From assembly GCA_030637945.1 (NCBI GenBank), contig DAOWFN010000208.1, positions 1 through 8,479 on the forward strand: a stretch of DNA of 8,479 nucleotides, given 5' to 3'. How positions within the stretch are numbered: the first letter of the stretch is position 1; every line of letters begins with the position of its first letter. Positions 1 through 6,818 of the stretch are shown one piece after another. Origin of the DNA: Gammaproteobacteria bacterium (lineage in GTDB: Bacteria > Pseudomonadota > Gammaproteobacteria > SZUA-229). The notes beneath the pieces are model-generated. The model worked only from the letters and a program-made list of their open reading frames with translations. It did no database searches and was not told the origin of the DNA. A program made the position numbers and the translations under genes.

Positions 1-2032
1 CTAACGCCTTTTGAACTTCCGGATGTAATGCACCTATCCAGCCGATAACTTCTTCATCCTGCTTAATACACGCACTCTGTCCCGGATGTAATGCAGGATG
101 TTCAGCAGCTTCAAACACCGTATTCGAAGCTGAAAATGACAACAATGTTTCAATATCTGACTTAATATCAAAAAAATCTACTTTTCGACTCTGCTCTGAC
201 CATTGCGCATCATGGACATCACCACAGATAACACCTGCAAACATCGGCTCCTGGCCTATCGCATTAACTCCAGCAGCATCCGCACCGGGTATAAAACGCA
301 AACCGGTTTCAAACAGACGCACACGATGTTGCTGGCGGTTTATATTATGTTTTAAAGCATTAAGTAAACCAGGCCACAGGGTTGTTCGCATCACCGACAT
401 TTCTGATGACAACGGATTTGCCAATGAAATAGTTTCTGTTTTCGGATCTATAATTTTTTGCCATGCAGGATCGACGAAGCTATAACTAATCGCTTCGAAA
501 TAACCACGGTTAACCAGGCATTTTTTTAGTGTATTTAAAGCGTTTTTAGCTTCCGCCTGACCTTGTACGATCGCGTGATAACTAGGACGAGTACGCGGAA
601 TATTGTTGTACCCATAAACACGAACAACTTCTTCCAGTAAATCCGCTTCAATCTCTATATCAAAACGAAAGCCTGGTGGCTTTATCAACCAGCCTTCAGG
701 GTAGGTTTTAGTTTCCATACCCAAACGTTGAAAGATCTCCGTGACGTCATCAAGCGCGATATCAATACCCAGTACACGCTTGATTCGCTCAGAACGTAAG
801 TGAATCGGTACTATTTCTCTGGAGTGTGCTGCAGTTTCGCACTCGATGACAGGGCCTACTTCCCCGCCACAGATATCACGGATTAATTCTGTGGCTCTTT
901 CTATCGCATGAACCTGTAACTGCGTGTCGACACCGCGTTCGAAACGGTGTGATGAATCCGTATGCAAACCATAGTTTCTTGCTTTACCGGCGATAGCTAC
1001 AGGTTTAAAAAAAGCACTTTCCAGAAAGATGTCGCTTGTAGAATCATCGACCGCGGAGTCTTCACCGCCCATCACCCCGGCAATTGCCAGAACCCTGGAA
1101 TCATCAGCGATGACCAGTGTATCTTCCTGAAGCTCTATGTCTTTACCATCGAGTAATGAAACTTTCTCTTTATCGTTGGCAAAACGAACAGTGATCTTCC
1201 CATCTAACTTTTGCAGGTCAAAAGCATGCATGGGCTGACCTAATTCCAGCATGACATAGTTTGTGATATCAACAACTGGACTTAAACTACGAATGCCGCC
1301 TCGACGTAAACGTTCGACCATCCACAGAGGCGTTTGGGCCTTAGTGTTAATGCCTTTAATTATTCGCCCTGCATAATGCGTACAAGCTTCATCCGCCTGG
1401 ATTTCAACTTTAAACTCATCATCAATCGTCTGCTTATACGGCGCCCATTGCTGTTCGCTAACTTCACAGTGGTTGAGTACACCCAGTTCACGTGCGACGC
1501 CCGCGATGCTTAAACAATCACCCCGGTTTGGTGTCAGATCAAGCTCAACAATATTGTCTTCGAGTTGCAAATATTCTCGAATGTTTTGTCCAACCGGAGC
1601 ATCATCAGGCAATTCCATCAAACCCTCTGCACTGTCCGCCAGACCCAGTTCCTTTTCTGAACACAACATACCAGAGGATTCAACACCGCGTAATTTAGCG
1701 GGCTTGATTTCTAATGGTTTATCACCCGCAGCACCAGGCAATACCGCGCCAATTTTAGCCAGGGGAATAATTAAACCAGGCCTGACATTGGACGCACCAC
1801 AAACGATCTGCAGTGTTTCATTACCATCAGTTACCTGACAAACATTTAGCTTATCCGCATCGGGATGTTTTTCCAGTGATTCGACTCGAGCAACAACAAC
1901 TTCTGTAAAATCTCCGGCAGCCGGTTCTACACCATCAACTTCGAGACCTGCCATCGTCAGCTGGTCGCACATTTCCTGTGTTGATATATCCGGATTCACC
2001 CAGGTTCTTAACCATTGTTCGCTAAATTTCAT
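1..2032 (-). CDS. pheT: Phenylalanyl-tRNA synthetase beta subunit, C-terminus beyond window
   Basis: This gene encodes the beta chain of the cytoplasmic alpha2-beta2 PheRS, which with PheS charges tRNA-Phe. The frame is open from an ATG at 2030-2032 to the left edge, giving 677 codons; the E. coli protein has about 795, so roughly 115 residues, including the anticodon-binding FDX-ACB domain, are missing. The N-terminus MKFSEQWLRTWV is the canonical PheT start. In order there follow an EMAP-like tRNA-binding domain (about 39-148), the B3/B4 editing region (about 210-385, with LGQPMHAFD and LHTDSSHRFERGVD), the B5 domain (about 400-475, ending VVRVYGYNNIPR) and most of the catalytic-like core (NRQQHRVRLFETGLRF, ALHPGQSA). 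I saw no frameshift in the segments checked. The Shine-Dalgarno sequence is weak (only GAG about 10 bases upstream). The gene follows pheS after an unusually long 113-base gap that contains a palindromic repeat, but cotranscription with pheS is still expected. Confidence 0.97.
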   Translation of the reverse strand, partial: MKFSEQWLRTWVNPDISTQEMCDQLTMAGLEVDGVEPAAGDFTEVVVARVESLEKHPDADKLNVCQVTDGNETLQIVCGASNVRPGLIIPLAKIGAVLPGAAGDKPLEIKPAKLRGVESSGMLCSEKELGLADSAEGLMELPDDAPVGQNIREYLQLEDNIVELDLTPNRGDCLSIAGVARELGVLNHCEVSEQQWAPYKQTIDDEFKVEIQADEACTHYAGRIIKGINTKAQTPLWMVERLRRGGIRSLSPVVDITNYVMLELGQPMHAFDLQKLDGKITVRFANDKEKVSLLDGKDIELQEDTLVIADDSRVLAIAGVMGGEDSAVDDSTSDIFLESAFFKPVAIAGKARNYGLHTDSSHRFERGVDTQLQVHAIERATELIRDICGGEVGPVIECETAAHSREIVPIHLRSERIKRVLGIDIALDDVTEIFQRLGMETKTYPEGWLIKPPGFRFDIEIEADLLEEVVRVYGYNNIPRTRPSYHAIVQGQAEAKNALNTLKKCLVNRGYFEAISYSFVDPAWQKIIDPKTETISLANPLSSEMSVMRTTLWPGLLNALKHNINRQQHRVRLFETGLRFIPGADAAGVNAIGQEPMFAGVICGDVHDAQWSEQSRKVDFFDIKSDIETLLSFSASNTVFEAAEHPALHPGQSACIKQDEEVIGWIGALHPEVQKAL

Positions 2033-2058
2033 GTACAAATACTCATAAAAAAACTTAT

Positions 2059-2135
2059 CCGCAAATGTACGCGAATGTACGCGAATAGAAAAAAAACAAA
2101 ATGATTGATTTGCGTTTATTTGCGTTCATTTGCGG
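2059..2135. repeat. Palindromic repeat with 10-base internal period, pheS-pheT gap
   Basis: Arms at 2059-2086 and 2108-2135 are inverted copies of each other (23 of 28 positions match) around a 21-base A-rich centre. Each arm is built from three units of the type CGCRAATGTA with a 10-base period. Four of the five mismatches form G.U pairs if the plus strand is transcribed but A/C mismatches on the minus strand, so the element does not look shaped as an RNA for the operon transcript. It fills most of a gap that is only about 14 bases in E. coli. It resembles dispersed non-coding palindromic repeats of environmental Proteobacteria; the family assignment is inference. Confidence 0.8.
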
Positions 2136-2145
2136 AATAATATGA

Positions 2146-3162
2146 TCAACTGAACTGCTGTAAAAATTTAAGGTCATTTTCGAAGAACAGGCGCAAGTCA
2201 TTAACGCCGTAACGCAACATCGCCAGCCGCTCTACACCCATACCAAATGCATAACCGGTGTATTTCTCATTATCGATACCAGCCGACTCAAATACCTTTG
2301 GATGCACGATACCGCAGCCTAATACCTCTAACCAACCTGTGTGGCCACACACTCGACAACCTGCGCCTTCACACATCACACATTGGATATCAACTTCTGA
2401 TGAAGGCTCAGTGAACGGGAAATACGATGGTCGAAAACGTGTTTGCAGGTCATCATTTTCAAAAAACTGTTTTAGAAAATCTGCAAGCGTACCCATCAGA
2501 TCAGCAAAACTTACGTTCTCATCAACTAACAAGCCTTCTACCTGATGGAACATAGGTGTGTGTGTCAGATCCGAATCACAACGATAAACACGCCCTTGCG
2601 CAATAATCCGCAATGGTGGTTTATTGGCTTCCATATGCCTGATCTGAACCGGTGAGGTATGTGTGCGCAACAATGTGTTGGCATCAAAATAAAAAGTATC
2701 GTGCATTGCACGCGCAGGGTGGTGCGAAGGTATATTTAATGCTTCAAAATTATGGAAGTCGTCTTCAATTTCAGGTCCTTGTTCTACTGTAAAACCTAAT
2801 CGTGAAAAAAGGTCTTCGATTCTTTCCATGGTTCTTGTTATAGGATGCAAGCCGCCAACATTCTGACCGCGACCTGGCAATGTTACATCGATTGTCTCAC
2901 CTGCCAGACGTGCGTTTAATTTTTCACTTTCTAAAGTTTGCTTACGTTGATCCAGTGCTTGCTGCACTTCACGTTTGGCATTATTGATATCCTGTCCAGC
3001 AGCTTTTCTTTCATCCGCCGGTAATTGACCCAATGTTTTCAACAATGAAGTCAGTTCGCCTTTTTTACCCAGATAATTAACTCGAACCTGATCCAAAAGC
3101 TCCAGATTGTCAGCCGCATTAATTGTATCTAGCGCATCTGCGGTTAACTTTTCTAAATCCAC
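2146..3162 (-). CDS. pheS: Phenylalanyl-tRNA synthetase alpha subunit
   Basis: This is the catalytic class II subunit of PheRS, 338 residues against 327 in E. coli. It starts at a GTG (3160-3162) with GGGAG about 8 bases upstream. An N-terminal coiled coil (about 1-85) leads into the class II core. Motif 2 is visible as SDLTHTPMFHQVEG (about 197-210) and motif 3 as GMGVERLAMLRYG (307-319). Ala305 in YAFGMG matches the E. coli Ala294 that limits the Phe pocket to phenylalanine. Relative to E. coli there is a cysteine-rich insertion, CxxC-x4-CxxC at residues 261, 264, 269 and 272, just before TGWLEVLGCG. This is a likely zinc knuckle, and I recall similar versions in other Proteobacteria. The gene lies between two palindromic repeats. 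It is preceded by the terminator at 3320-3348, so some regulation of pheST separate from the upstream genes is likely. Confidence 0.98.
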   Translation of the reverse strand: MDLEKLTADALDTINAADNLELLDQVRVNYLGKKGELTSLLKTLGQLPADERKAAGQDINNAKREVQQALDQRKQTLESEKLNARLAGETIDVTLPGRGQNVGGLHPITRTMERIEDLFSRLGFTVEQGPEIEDDFHNFEALNIPSHHPARAMHDTFYFDANTLLRTHTSPVQIRHMEANKPPLRIIAQGRVYRCDSDLTHTPMFHQVEGLLVDENVSFADLMGTLADFLKQFFENDDLQTRFRPSYFPFTEPSSEVDIQCVMCEGAGCRVCGHTGWLEVLGCGIVHPKVFESAGIDNEKYTGYAFGMGVERLAMLRYGVNDLRLFFENDLKFLQQFS

Positions 3163-3198
3163 GCTTCAACTCCCGTATGAAGTATTTTAAAAACTTTG

Positions 3199-3296
3199 AA
3201 CCGCAGAGGCGCGGAGACGCAGATTTTCATCACTTTATTCGCCTACGGCGAAATAAAAATACATGGTTTTCTCTGCGTCTCCGCGTCTCTGCGGTT
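3199..3296. repeat. Palindromic repeat with 8-base internal period, rplT-pheS gap
   Basis: Arms of 25 bases at 3199-3223 and 3272-3296 are inverted copies with 24 of 25 matches. Each arm contains three units of the type CGCAGAGG/CGCGGAGA with an 8-base period. The 48-base loop carries its own small perfect hairpin, TTCGCC-TAC-GGCGAA, at 3238-3252. Arms of the form accgcagagacgcggagacg are a pattern I recognise as widely dispersed in environmental bacterial genomes. Its design (three short CGC-containing units per arm) parallels the element at 2059-2135, although the sequences differ. The plus-strand open frame across it, ending in LRLRVSAVN, is a typical false gene call. Confidence 0.85.
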
Positions 3297-3319
3297 AATT
3301 CTTATTTTTATCCTTTCAT

Positions 3320-3348
3320 AAAAAAAGGGAAGCACGCTCCCCTTTTTT
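3320..3348 (-). terminator. Rho-independent terminator after rplT, probably bidirectional
   Basis: A GC-rich hairpin at 3327-3342 (minus strand GGGGAG-CGTG-CTTCCC, including one G.U pair) is flanked by A6 and T7 on the minus strand and reads as a terminator on both strands. It lies 49 bases after the rplT stop and 157 bases before the pheS start. In E. coli this interval holds the pheM leader and the pheST attenuator. Here no Phe-rich leader peptide precedes the hairpin (the only short ATG frame there encodes MPEYA), so simple or partial termination is more likely than Phe-controlled attenuation. Confidence 0.8.
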
Positions 3349-3397
3349 CTGATTAAGCATATTCAGGCATCACTCGCCCAAACAACAACCGCAATAA

Positions 3398-3757
3398 TTA
3401 AGCTGCGAGTGCTTCTTTTGCTTTATCAGCTATTTTTGTAAAGGCAGCCATGTCGTGAATAGCAAGGTCAGCCAGTACTTTACGATCAATCGCAACGTCA
3501 GCTTTAGACAGACCGTTGATTAAACGGCTATATGACATTCCACACTCATGTGCTGCTGCATTGATACGTATAATCCATAATGCACGGAACATACGTTTTT
3601 TAACACGACGGTCACGGTAAGCATATTGACCGGCTTTAATAACAGCCTGATGTGCTACACGATAAACACGACTACGTGCACCGTAATAACCTTTTGCTTT
3701 AGCTAAAACTTTTTTATGTTTAGCTCTGGCTTGTACGCCTCTTTTTACTCTTGGCAT
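3398..3757 (-). CDS. rplT: 50S ribosomal protein L20
   Basis: L20 binds 23S rRNA early in assembly of the large subunit, and in E. coli it also represses translation of rpmI-rplT. The 119 residues match the family length (118 in E. coli). The N-terminus MPRVKRGVQARAKHKKVL and the basic extension through RDRRVKKRMFRALWI, followed by the globular part INAAAHECGMSYSRLINGL, are diagnostic. The start is the ATG at 3755-3757; upstream there is only a short AGAGA purine run. It follows rpmI by 31 bases and is very probably translated from the same mRNA. The terminator at 3320-3348 follows it. Confidence 0.99.
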   Translation of the reverse strand: MPRVKRGVQARAKHKKVLAKAKGYYGARSRVYRVAHQAVIKAGQYAYRDRRVKKRMFRALWIIRINAAAHECGMSYSRLINGLSKADVAIDRKVLADLAIHDMAAFTKIADKAKEALAA

Positions 3758-3788
3758 TGTTCTATATCTCTATATATATTCGAATGGT

Positions 3789-3986
3789 TTATACGTATGG
3801 CAACATGCGTATAAGCATCTTTTTATCATTTTCATGTACTTGTGCATCATCACGCAAATGACGTTTACGCTTGGTACTCTTCTTCGTCAAAATATGACGA
3901 CGATGTGATTTACCACGTTTAAATCCACCGGAGCCGTTCTTGCGAAAACGCTTTGCAGCGCCACGGTTTGTTTTCATCTTAGGCAT
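3789..3986 (-). CDS. rpmI: 50S ribosomal protein L35
   Basis: L35 is a small, very basic protein of the large ribosomal subunit. Its 65 residues equal the usual length. MPKMKTNRGAAKRFRKNGSG and SHRRHILTKKSTKRKRHLR are family signatures, and the C-terminus MLIRMLPYV is typical. The ATG at 3984-3986 has a strong Shine-Dalgarno sequence, GGAGAAGG (about 3990-3997). It lies between infC (166-base gap with REP-like repeats) and rplT (31-base gap). In E. coli, L20 binds the leader of this gene and represses it together with rplT. Whether that operator survives here cannot be read directly, because the gap is occupied by the inverted repeats at 4025-4142. Confidence 0.99.
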   Translation of the reverse strand: MPKMKTNRGAAKRFRKNGSGGFKRGKSHRRHILTKKSTKRKRHLRDDAQVHENDKKMLIRMLPYV

Positions 3987-4024
3987 GAGCCTTCTCCAAA
4001 ACTTTCAAATCTGCTATTTAATCT

Positions 4025-4142
4025 GTAGGCCTGCATAAGGTACGTTGCAGGCAATCTTTACACATGCCGGGAAAGCTACCGCTCCTGCTACCACCCCTTA
4101 CCTACATCCATGTAGGCAACAAAAAACCTTATCCCGGCCTAC
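4025..4142. repeat. Pair of inverted REP-like units (BIME-like) in the infC-rpmI gap
   Basis: Two units face each other with their GTAGG heads at the outer edges. The unit at 4025-4052 reads GTAGG followed by a perfect 7-base stem, GCCTGCA/TGCAGGC (4029-4035 with 4046-4052). The other, read on the minus strand from 4142, has the stem GCCGGGA/TCCCGGC (4132-4138 with 4066-4072). Its long loop holds another hairpin, CCTACA-TCCA-TGTAGG (4101-4116). The outer 17 bases of the two units (4025-4041 and 4126-4142) share GTAGGCC...ATAAGGT and match at 15 of 17 positions. The motif GTAGGCCGGGATAAGG is one base different from the E. coli REP head GTAGGCCGGATAAGG. Head plus hairpin in paired inverted copies is the REP/BIME plan. 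The same bases could also fold as a leader structure for rpmI. Confidence 0.75.
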
Positions 4143-4152
4143 GTACTATCTG

Positions 4153-4674
4153 TTACTTCGTTTTCTTCGGTCCCAGTACCATAACCATCTGGCGACCTTC
4201 CATACCTGGCATCTGTTCAACGTTAGCGACCTCTTCCAGATCAGCCACTACACGTTTCAATAATTCCATACCAAGTTCCTGATGCGCAAACTCACGTCCT
4301 CTGAAACGCATGGTAACTTTGGTTTTATCACCATTTTCAAGAAACTTCTTAAGCTTACTCAGCTTGACGTTATAGTCACCTACCTCAGTACGAGGACGAA
4401 ACTTTATCTCTTTAACCTGAGTGCGACGTTGTTTCTTTTTCGCTCCCTGTTTTTTCTTGCTGTTCTCAAACCTGAATTTACCGAAATCCATAATCCGGCA
4501 AACAGGCGGTTCTGCATTAGGAGAAACTTCAACTAGATCCAACCCGACGCTACCTGCTTTCGCCAGCGCCTCTTCACTTGTCAATATACCGAGTTGTTCA
4601 CCTTCGTGGTCAATCACCCGAACTTCAGGATAAGTGATGTCGCTATTTACGCGCGTCTTTTTTGGTGCAGCGAT
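4153..4674 (-). CDS. infC: Translation initiation factor IF-3, ATC start
   Basis: IF3 binds the 30S subunit, keeps subunits apart and checks the start codon and initiator tRNA. From the ATC at 4672-4674 the protein has 173 residues (E. coli 180). The N-domain begins with AAPKKTRVNSDITYPEVRVI and includes SPNAEPPVCRIMDFGKF. A lysine-rich linker (KKKQGAKKKQRRTQ) follows, then the C-domain with VKEIKFRPRTEVGDYNVKL, MRFRGREFAHQ and GRQMVMVLGPKK. The ATC start was chosen because the reading frame contains the conserved N-terminal residues upstream of any ATG, GTG or TTG. It lies 8 bases after GAGGA, and no other plausible start precedes it. Beginning at the GTG at 4617 would remove 19 residues. 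The start is 4 bases from the thrS stop codon, so the genes are very probably translationally coupled. Confidence 0.96.
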   Translation of the reverse strand: MAAPKKTRVNSDITYPEVRVIDHEGEQLGILTSEEALAKAGSVGLDLVEVSPNAEPPVCRIMDFGKFRFENSKKKQGAKKKQRRTQVKEIKFRPRTEVGDYNVKLSKLKKFLENGDKTKVTMRFRGREFAHQELGMELLKRVVADLEEVANVEQMPGMEGRQMVMVLGPKKTK

Positions 4675-4687
4675 AGTTTTATTCCTC
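4672..4687 (-). promoter_or_regulatory. infC ribosome binding site with non-canonical ATC start
   Basis: GAGGA (minus strand, 4683-4687) overlaps the last codons of thrS, and the ATC initiation codon (4672-4674) follows after 8 bases. E. coli infC uses the equally rare AUU in the same position. IF3 itself discriminates against such codons, which is the known autoregulatory loop. The same control is inferred here. Confidence 0.82.
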
Positions 4688-6625
4688 TAATAACACAGCA
4701 TGACCGCGGCGCGCGATCTCCAATGAAAACCTCTCGACTAAGTCATCAACTGACATAGCTCCAAGGTCTTCACCGCTTCGCGTGCGGACGGCCACTGTAT
4801 TTGTTTCAAGCTCCCTATTACCGATAACCAGCATGTAGGGAACCCGCTGTAAAATGTGCTCGCGAATTTTATATCCAACCTTCTCATTTCTCAAGTCCAA
4901 TTCGACCTTAAATCCTTGCGAAACAAGATTTTTTTGCACTTTTTTGGCAAATTCGGCCTGTTTGTCCGTAATATTGAGCACCACGGCCTGAACTGGTGCC
5001 AACCAGAGCGGAAATTTAGCCTCATGTTCTTCGATCAAAATACCGACAAATCGCTCCACTGAGCCCAAAATCGCACGATGCAACATCACTGGTATCTGCT
5101 TGCTGTCATCTGCAGCAATATAGTGCGCATCGAGGCGTCCCGGCATGGAAAAATCGACCTGCATGGTGCCACACTGCCATTCACGGCCGAGACAGTCGCG
5201 TAACACAAATTCTATCTTCGGACCGTAGAAAGCACCTTCGCCCGGCTGCAGCTTCCAGTCCAGTTTTTTGTTATCCAGGGCCACTTCCAACGCCTTCTCG
5301 GCTTTATCCCAGGCTTCGTCATCACCAACGCGCTCTTCCGGACGCGTAGACAACGCAACTTTTATGTCTGTGAAGCCGAAATCTTCATACACTTCATAAA
5401 CCAGATCAATAAACGCTGAAACCTCATCCTGCAGTTGATCTTCAGTACAGAAGATATGCGCATCATCCTGTACAAAGTTTCTCACACGCATGAGACCATG
5501 CAAAGTACCCGAAGGCTCGTTACGATGGCATGAACCAAACTCCGCCAGCCGCAGCGGCAGATCACGGTAACTCTTCAACCCCTGATTAAACACCTGGATA
5601 TGACAGGGGCAGTTCATCGGTTTGACCGCATAGTCACGATTTTCCGAATGTGTAGTAAACATCATATCACCGAACTTGTCCCAGTGGCCTGACTTTTCCC
5701 ACAGGCTGCGATCAACGATTGATGGTGTATGAATTTCCTGGTAATCATGCAAACGTAATTTTTCACGGATATAATCTTGCACCGTCAGATAAATAGACCA
5801 GCCTTTTTCATGCCAGAATACCATGCCCGGCGCTTCTTCCTGCATATGAAAGAAGTCCAGTTTTTTGGCCAGTTTTCGATGATCGCGTTTTTCTGCTTCT
5901 TCCAACTGGTGCAGATAGGCATTAAGCTGTTTTTTATCAGGCCACGCTGTGCCATAAACACGGGTCAGCATTTCATTATCTGAATCACCTCGCCAGTAAG
6001 CACCGGCGACTTTCATCAATTTGAAACCCTTGCCCAGCTTGCCGGTACTTGGCATATGCGGGCCACGGCAAACATCAAACCAATCGCCCTGTCGGTAGAT
6101 AGAAACCTCTTCGCCTTCAGGAATTATGTCTTTGATGATCTCGACTTTGTATTTTTCGCCGATATCAGTAAAAGTTTTTACTGCTTCGTCCTTATCGATA
6201 ACTTCACGGACTATCGGTAAATCGCGTTTAACGATTTCACGCATACGGTCTTCGATGACTTTTAAATCATCATCAGTGAACGGTTTGTCGCGAGCGAAAT
6301 CATAATAAAAACCATTCTCTATCGCCGGCCCTATCGTTACCTGTGTACCCGGGAACAGTTCCTGCACTGCCTGCGCCATTATATGTGCAGCATCATGGCG
6401 CATAAGCTCTAAAGCTTCTTCGCTTTTTGAGGTGATTATTGCTACTTCGGCGTCTCTGTTAATTAGAAAAGATGCATCAACCAGCTCACCATTAACACGA
6501 CCGGCTAATGTTGCTTTGGCAAGGCCTGGACCAATATCACTCGCTACGTCCATTACAGTTAACGGCGCATCAAACGAGCGTTGGGTACCATCAGGCAAAG
6601 TTACAACAGGACTATTTTGAGACAT
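4679..6625 (-). CDS. thrS: Threonyl-tRNA synthetase
   Basis: This enzyme charges tRNA-Thr and hydrolyses mischarged Ser-tRNA-Thr. It has 648 residues (E. coli 642). Domains in order are TGS (about 1-65), the editing domain (about 66-240) with HDAAH (His77, His81) and CRGPH (Cys186, His190), the class II catalytic core, and the anticodon-binding domain (about 545-648, with GYKIREHILQRVPYMLVIGN). The catalytic zinc ligands Cys339 (in MNCPCH), His390 and His516 are present. Motif 2 lies at RNEPSGTLHGLMRVRNF, motif 3 at LHRAILGSVERFVGILIEEH. The start is the ATG at 6623-6625, which has GGAG 5 bases upstream and gives the family N-terminus. A longer frame from 6697 adds 24 unrelated residues right next to the tRNA and was not used. 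The tRNA-Val gene ends 75 bases upstream and probably shares the transcript. Confidence 0.98.
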   Translation of the reverse strand: MSQNSPVVTLPDGTQRSFDAPLTVMDVASDIGPGLAKATLAGRVNGELVDASFLINRDAEVAIITSKSEEALELMRHDAAHIMAQAVQELFPGTQVTIGPAIENGFYYDFARDKPFTDDDLKVIEDRMREIVKRDLPIVREVIDKDEAVKTFTDIGEKYKVEIIKDIIPEGEEVSIYRQGDWFDVCRGPHMPSTGKLGKGFKLMKVAGAYWRGDSDNEMLTRVYGTAWPDKKQLNAYLHQLEEAEKRDHRKLAKKLDFFHMQEEAPGMVFWHEKGWSIYLTVQDYIREKLRLHDYQEIHTPSIVDRSLWEKSGHWDKFGDMMFTTHSENRDYAVKPMNCPCHIQVFNQGLKSYRDLPLRLAEFGSCHRNEPSGTLHGLMRVRNFVQDDAHIFCTEDQLQDEVSAFIDLVYEVYEDFGFTDIKVALSTRPEERVGDDEAWDKAEKALEVALDNKKLDWKLQPGEGAFYGPKIEFVLRDCLGREWQCGTMQVDFSMPGRLDAHYIAADDSKQIPVMLHRAILGSVERFVGILIEEHEAKFPLWLAPVQAVVLNITDKQAEFAKKVQKNLVSQGFKVELDLRNEKVGYKIREHILQRVPYMLVIGNRELETNTVAVRTRSGEDLGAMSVDDLVERFSLEIARRGHAVLLEE

Positions 6626-6700
6626 GTTTTCTCCAGTGGCGATCACTACGAAAGACCGCTTGTTTATTTCAAATACATCTATTAATGATGCGAACATATT

Positions 6701-6777
<77 letters not shown>

Positions 6778-6789
6778 GTAAGGGCGCGA

Positions 6790-6818
6790 ACACTATCAAA
6801 ATACGCCCTATTTCTCAA
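6790..6818 (-). promoter_or_regulatory. Predicted sigma-70 promoter for tRNA-Val and thrS
   Basis: On the minus strand, TTGAGA (6813-6818) and TAGTGT (6790-6795) are separated by exactly 17 bases and followed by a GC-rich discriminator, CGCGCCC. Such discriminators are characteristic of stable-RNA promoters under stringent control. Transcription would begin about 5 bases before the tRNA. The -10 is an imperfect match (3 of 6). An inverted repeat AGGGCG/CGCCCT (6781-6786 with 6804-6809) flanks it. The rest of the divergent gap (6819-6941) is A/T-rich with no gene. It holds a 12-base direct repeat AAAATACAAAAA (6878-6889 and 6896-6907) and a lone TATACT (6909-6914) that might be the -10 of the plus-strand lipoprotein gene. 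Confidence 0.55.

Noticed and set aside
1473..1838. Plus-strand 121-residue open frame inside pheT
   Set aside because: It is antisense to well-conserved PheT sequence, with low-complexity Ser/Pro-rich translation and no start signal.
2041..2140. CRISPR-like array
   Set aside because: The 10-base units are too short, lack unique spacers, and are arranged as one inverted pair.
3123..3356. Plus-strand 77-residue open frame across the rplT-pheS gap
   Set aside because: It is a translation of the palindromic repeat and the terminator, has no ribosome binding site, and has the ending typical of spurious calls in such repeats.
3320..3370. Phe-controlled attenuator like E. coli pheM
   Set aside because: The only short ATG frame before the hairpin encodes MPEYA (3353-3370), with no Phe codon.
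4045..4282. Two plus-strand 72-residue frames over the infC-rpmI gap
   Set aside because: They overlap each other, the REP-like repeats and the 3' end of infC, and resemble no protein.
4153..4617. infC starting at the internal GTG
   Set aside because: It would remove conserved N-domain residues and has no spaced Shine-Dalgarno sequence; the ATC at 4674 fits better.
6626..6697. N-terminal extension of thrS by 24 residues
   Set aside because: The extension is not part of the family, begins 3 bases from the tRNA end, and the ATG at 6625 has a good Shine-Dalgarno sequence.
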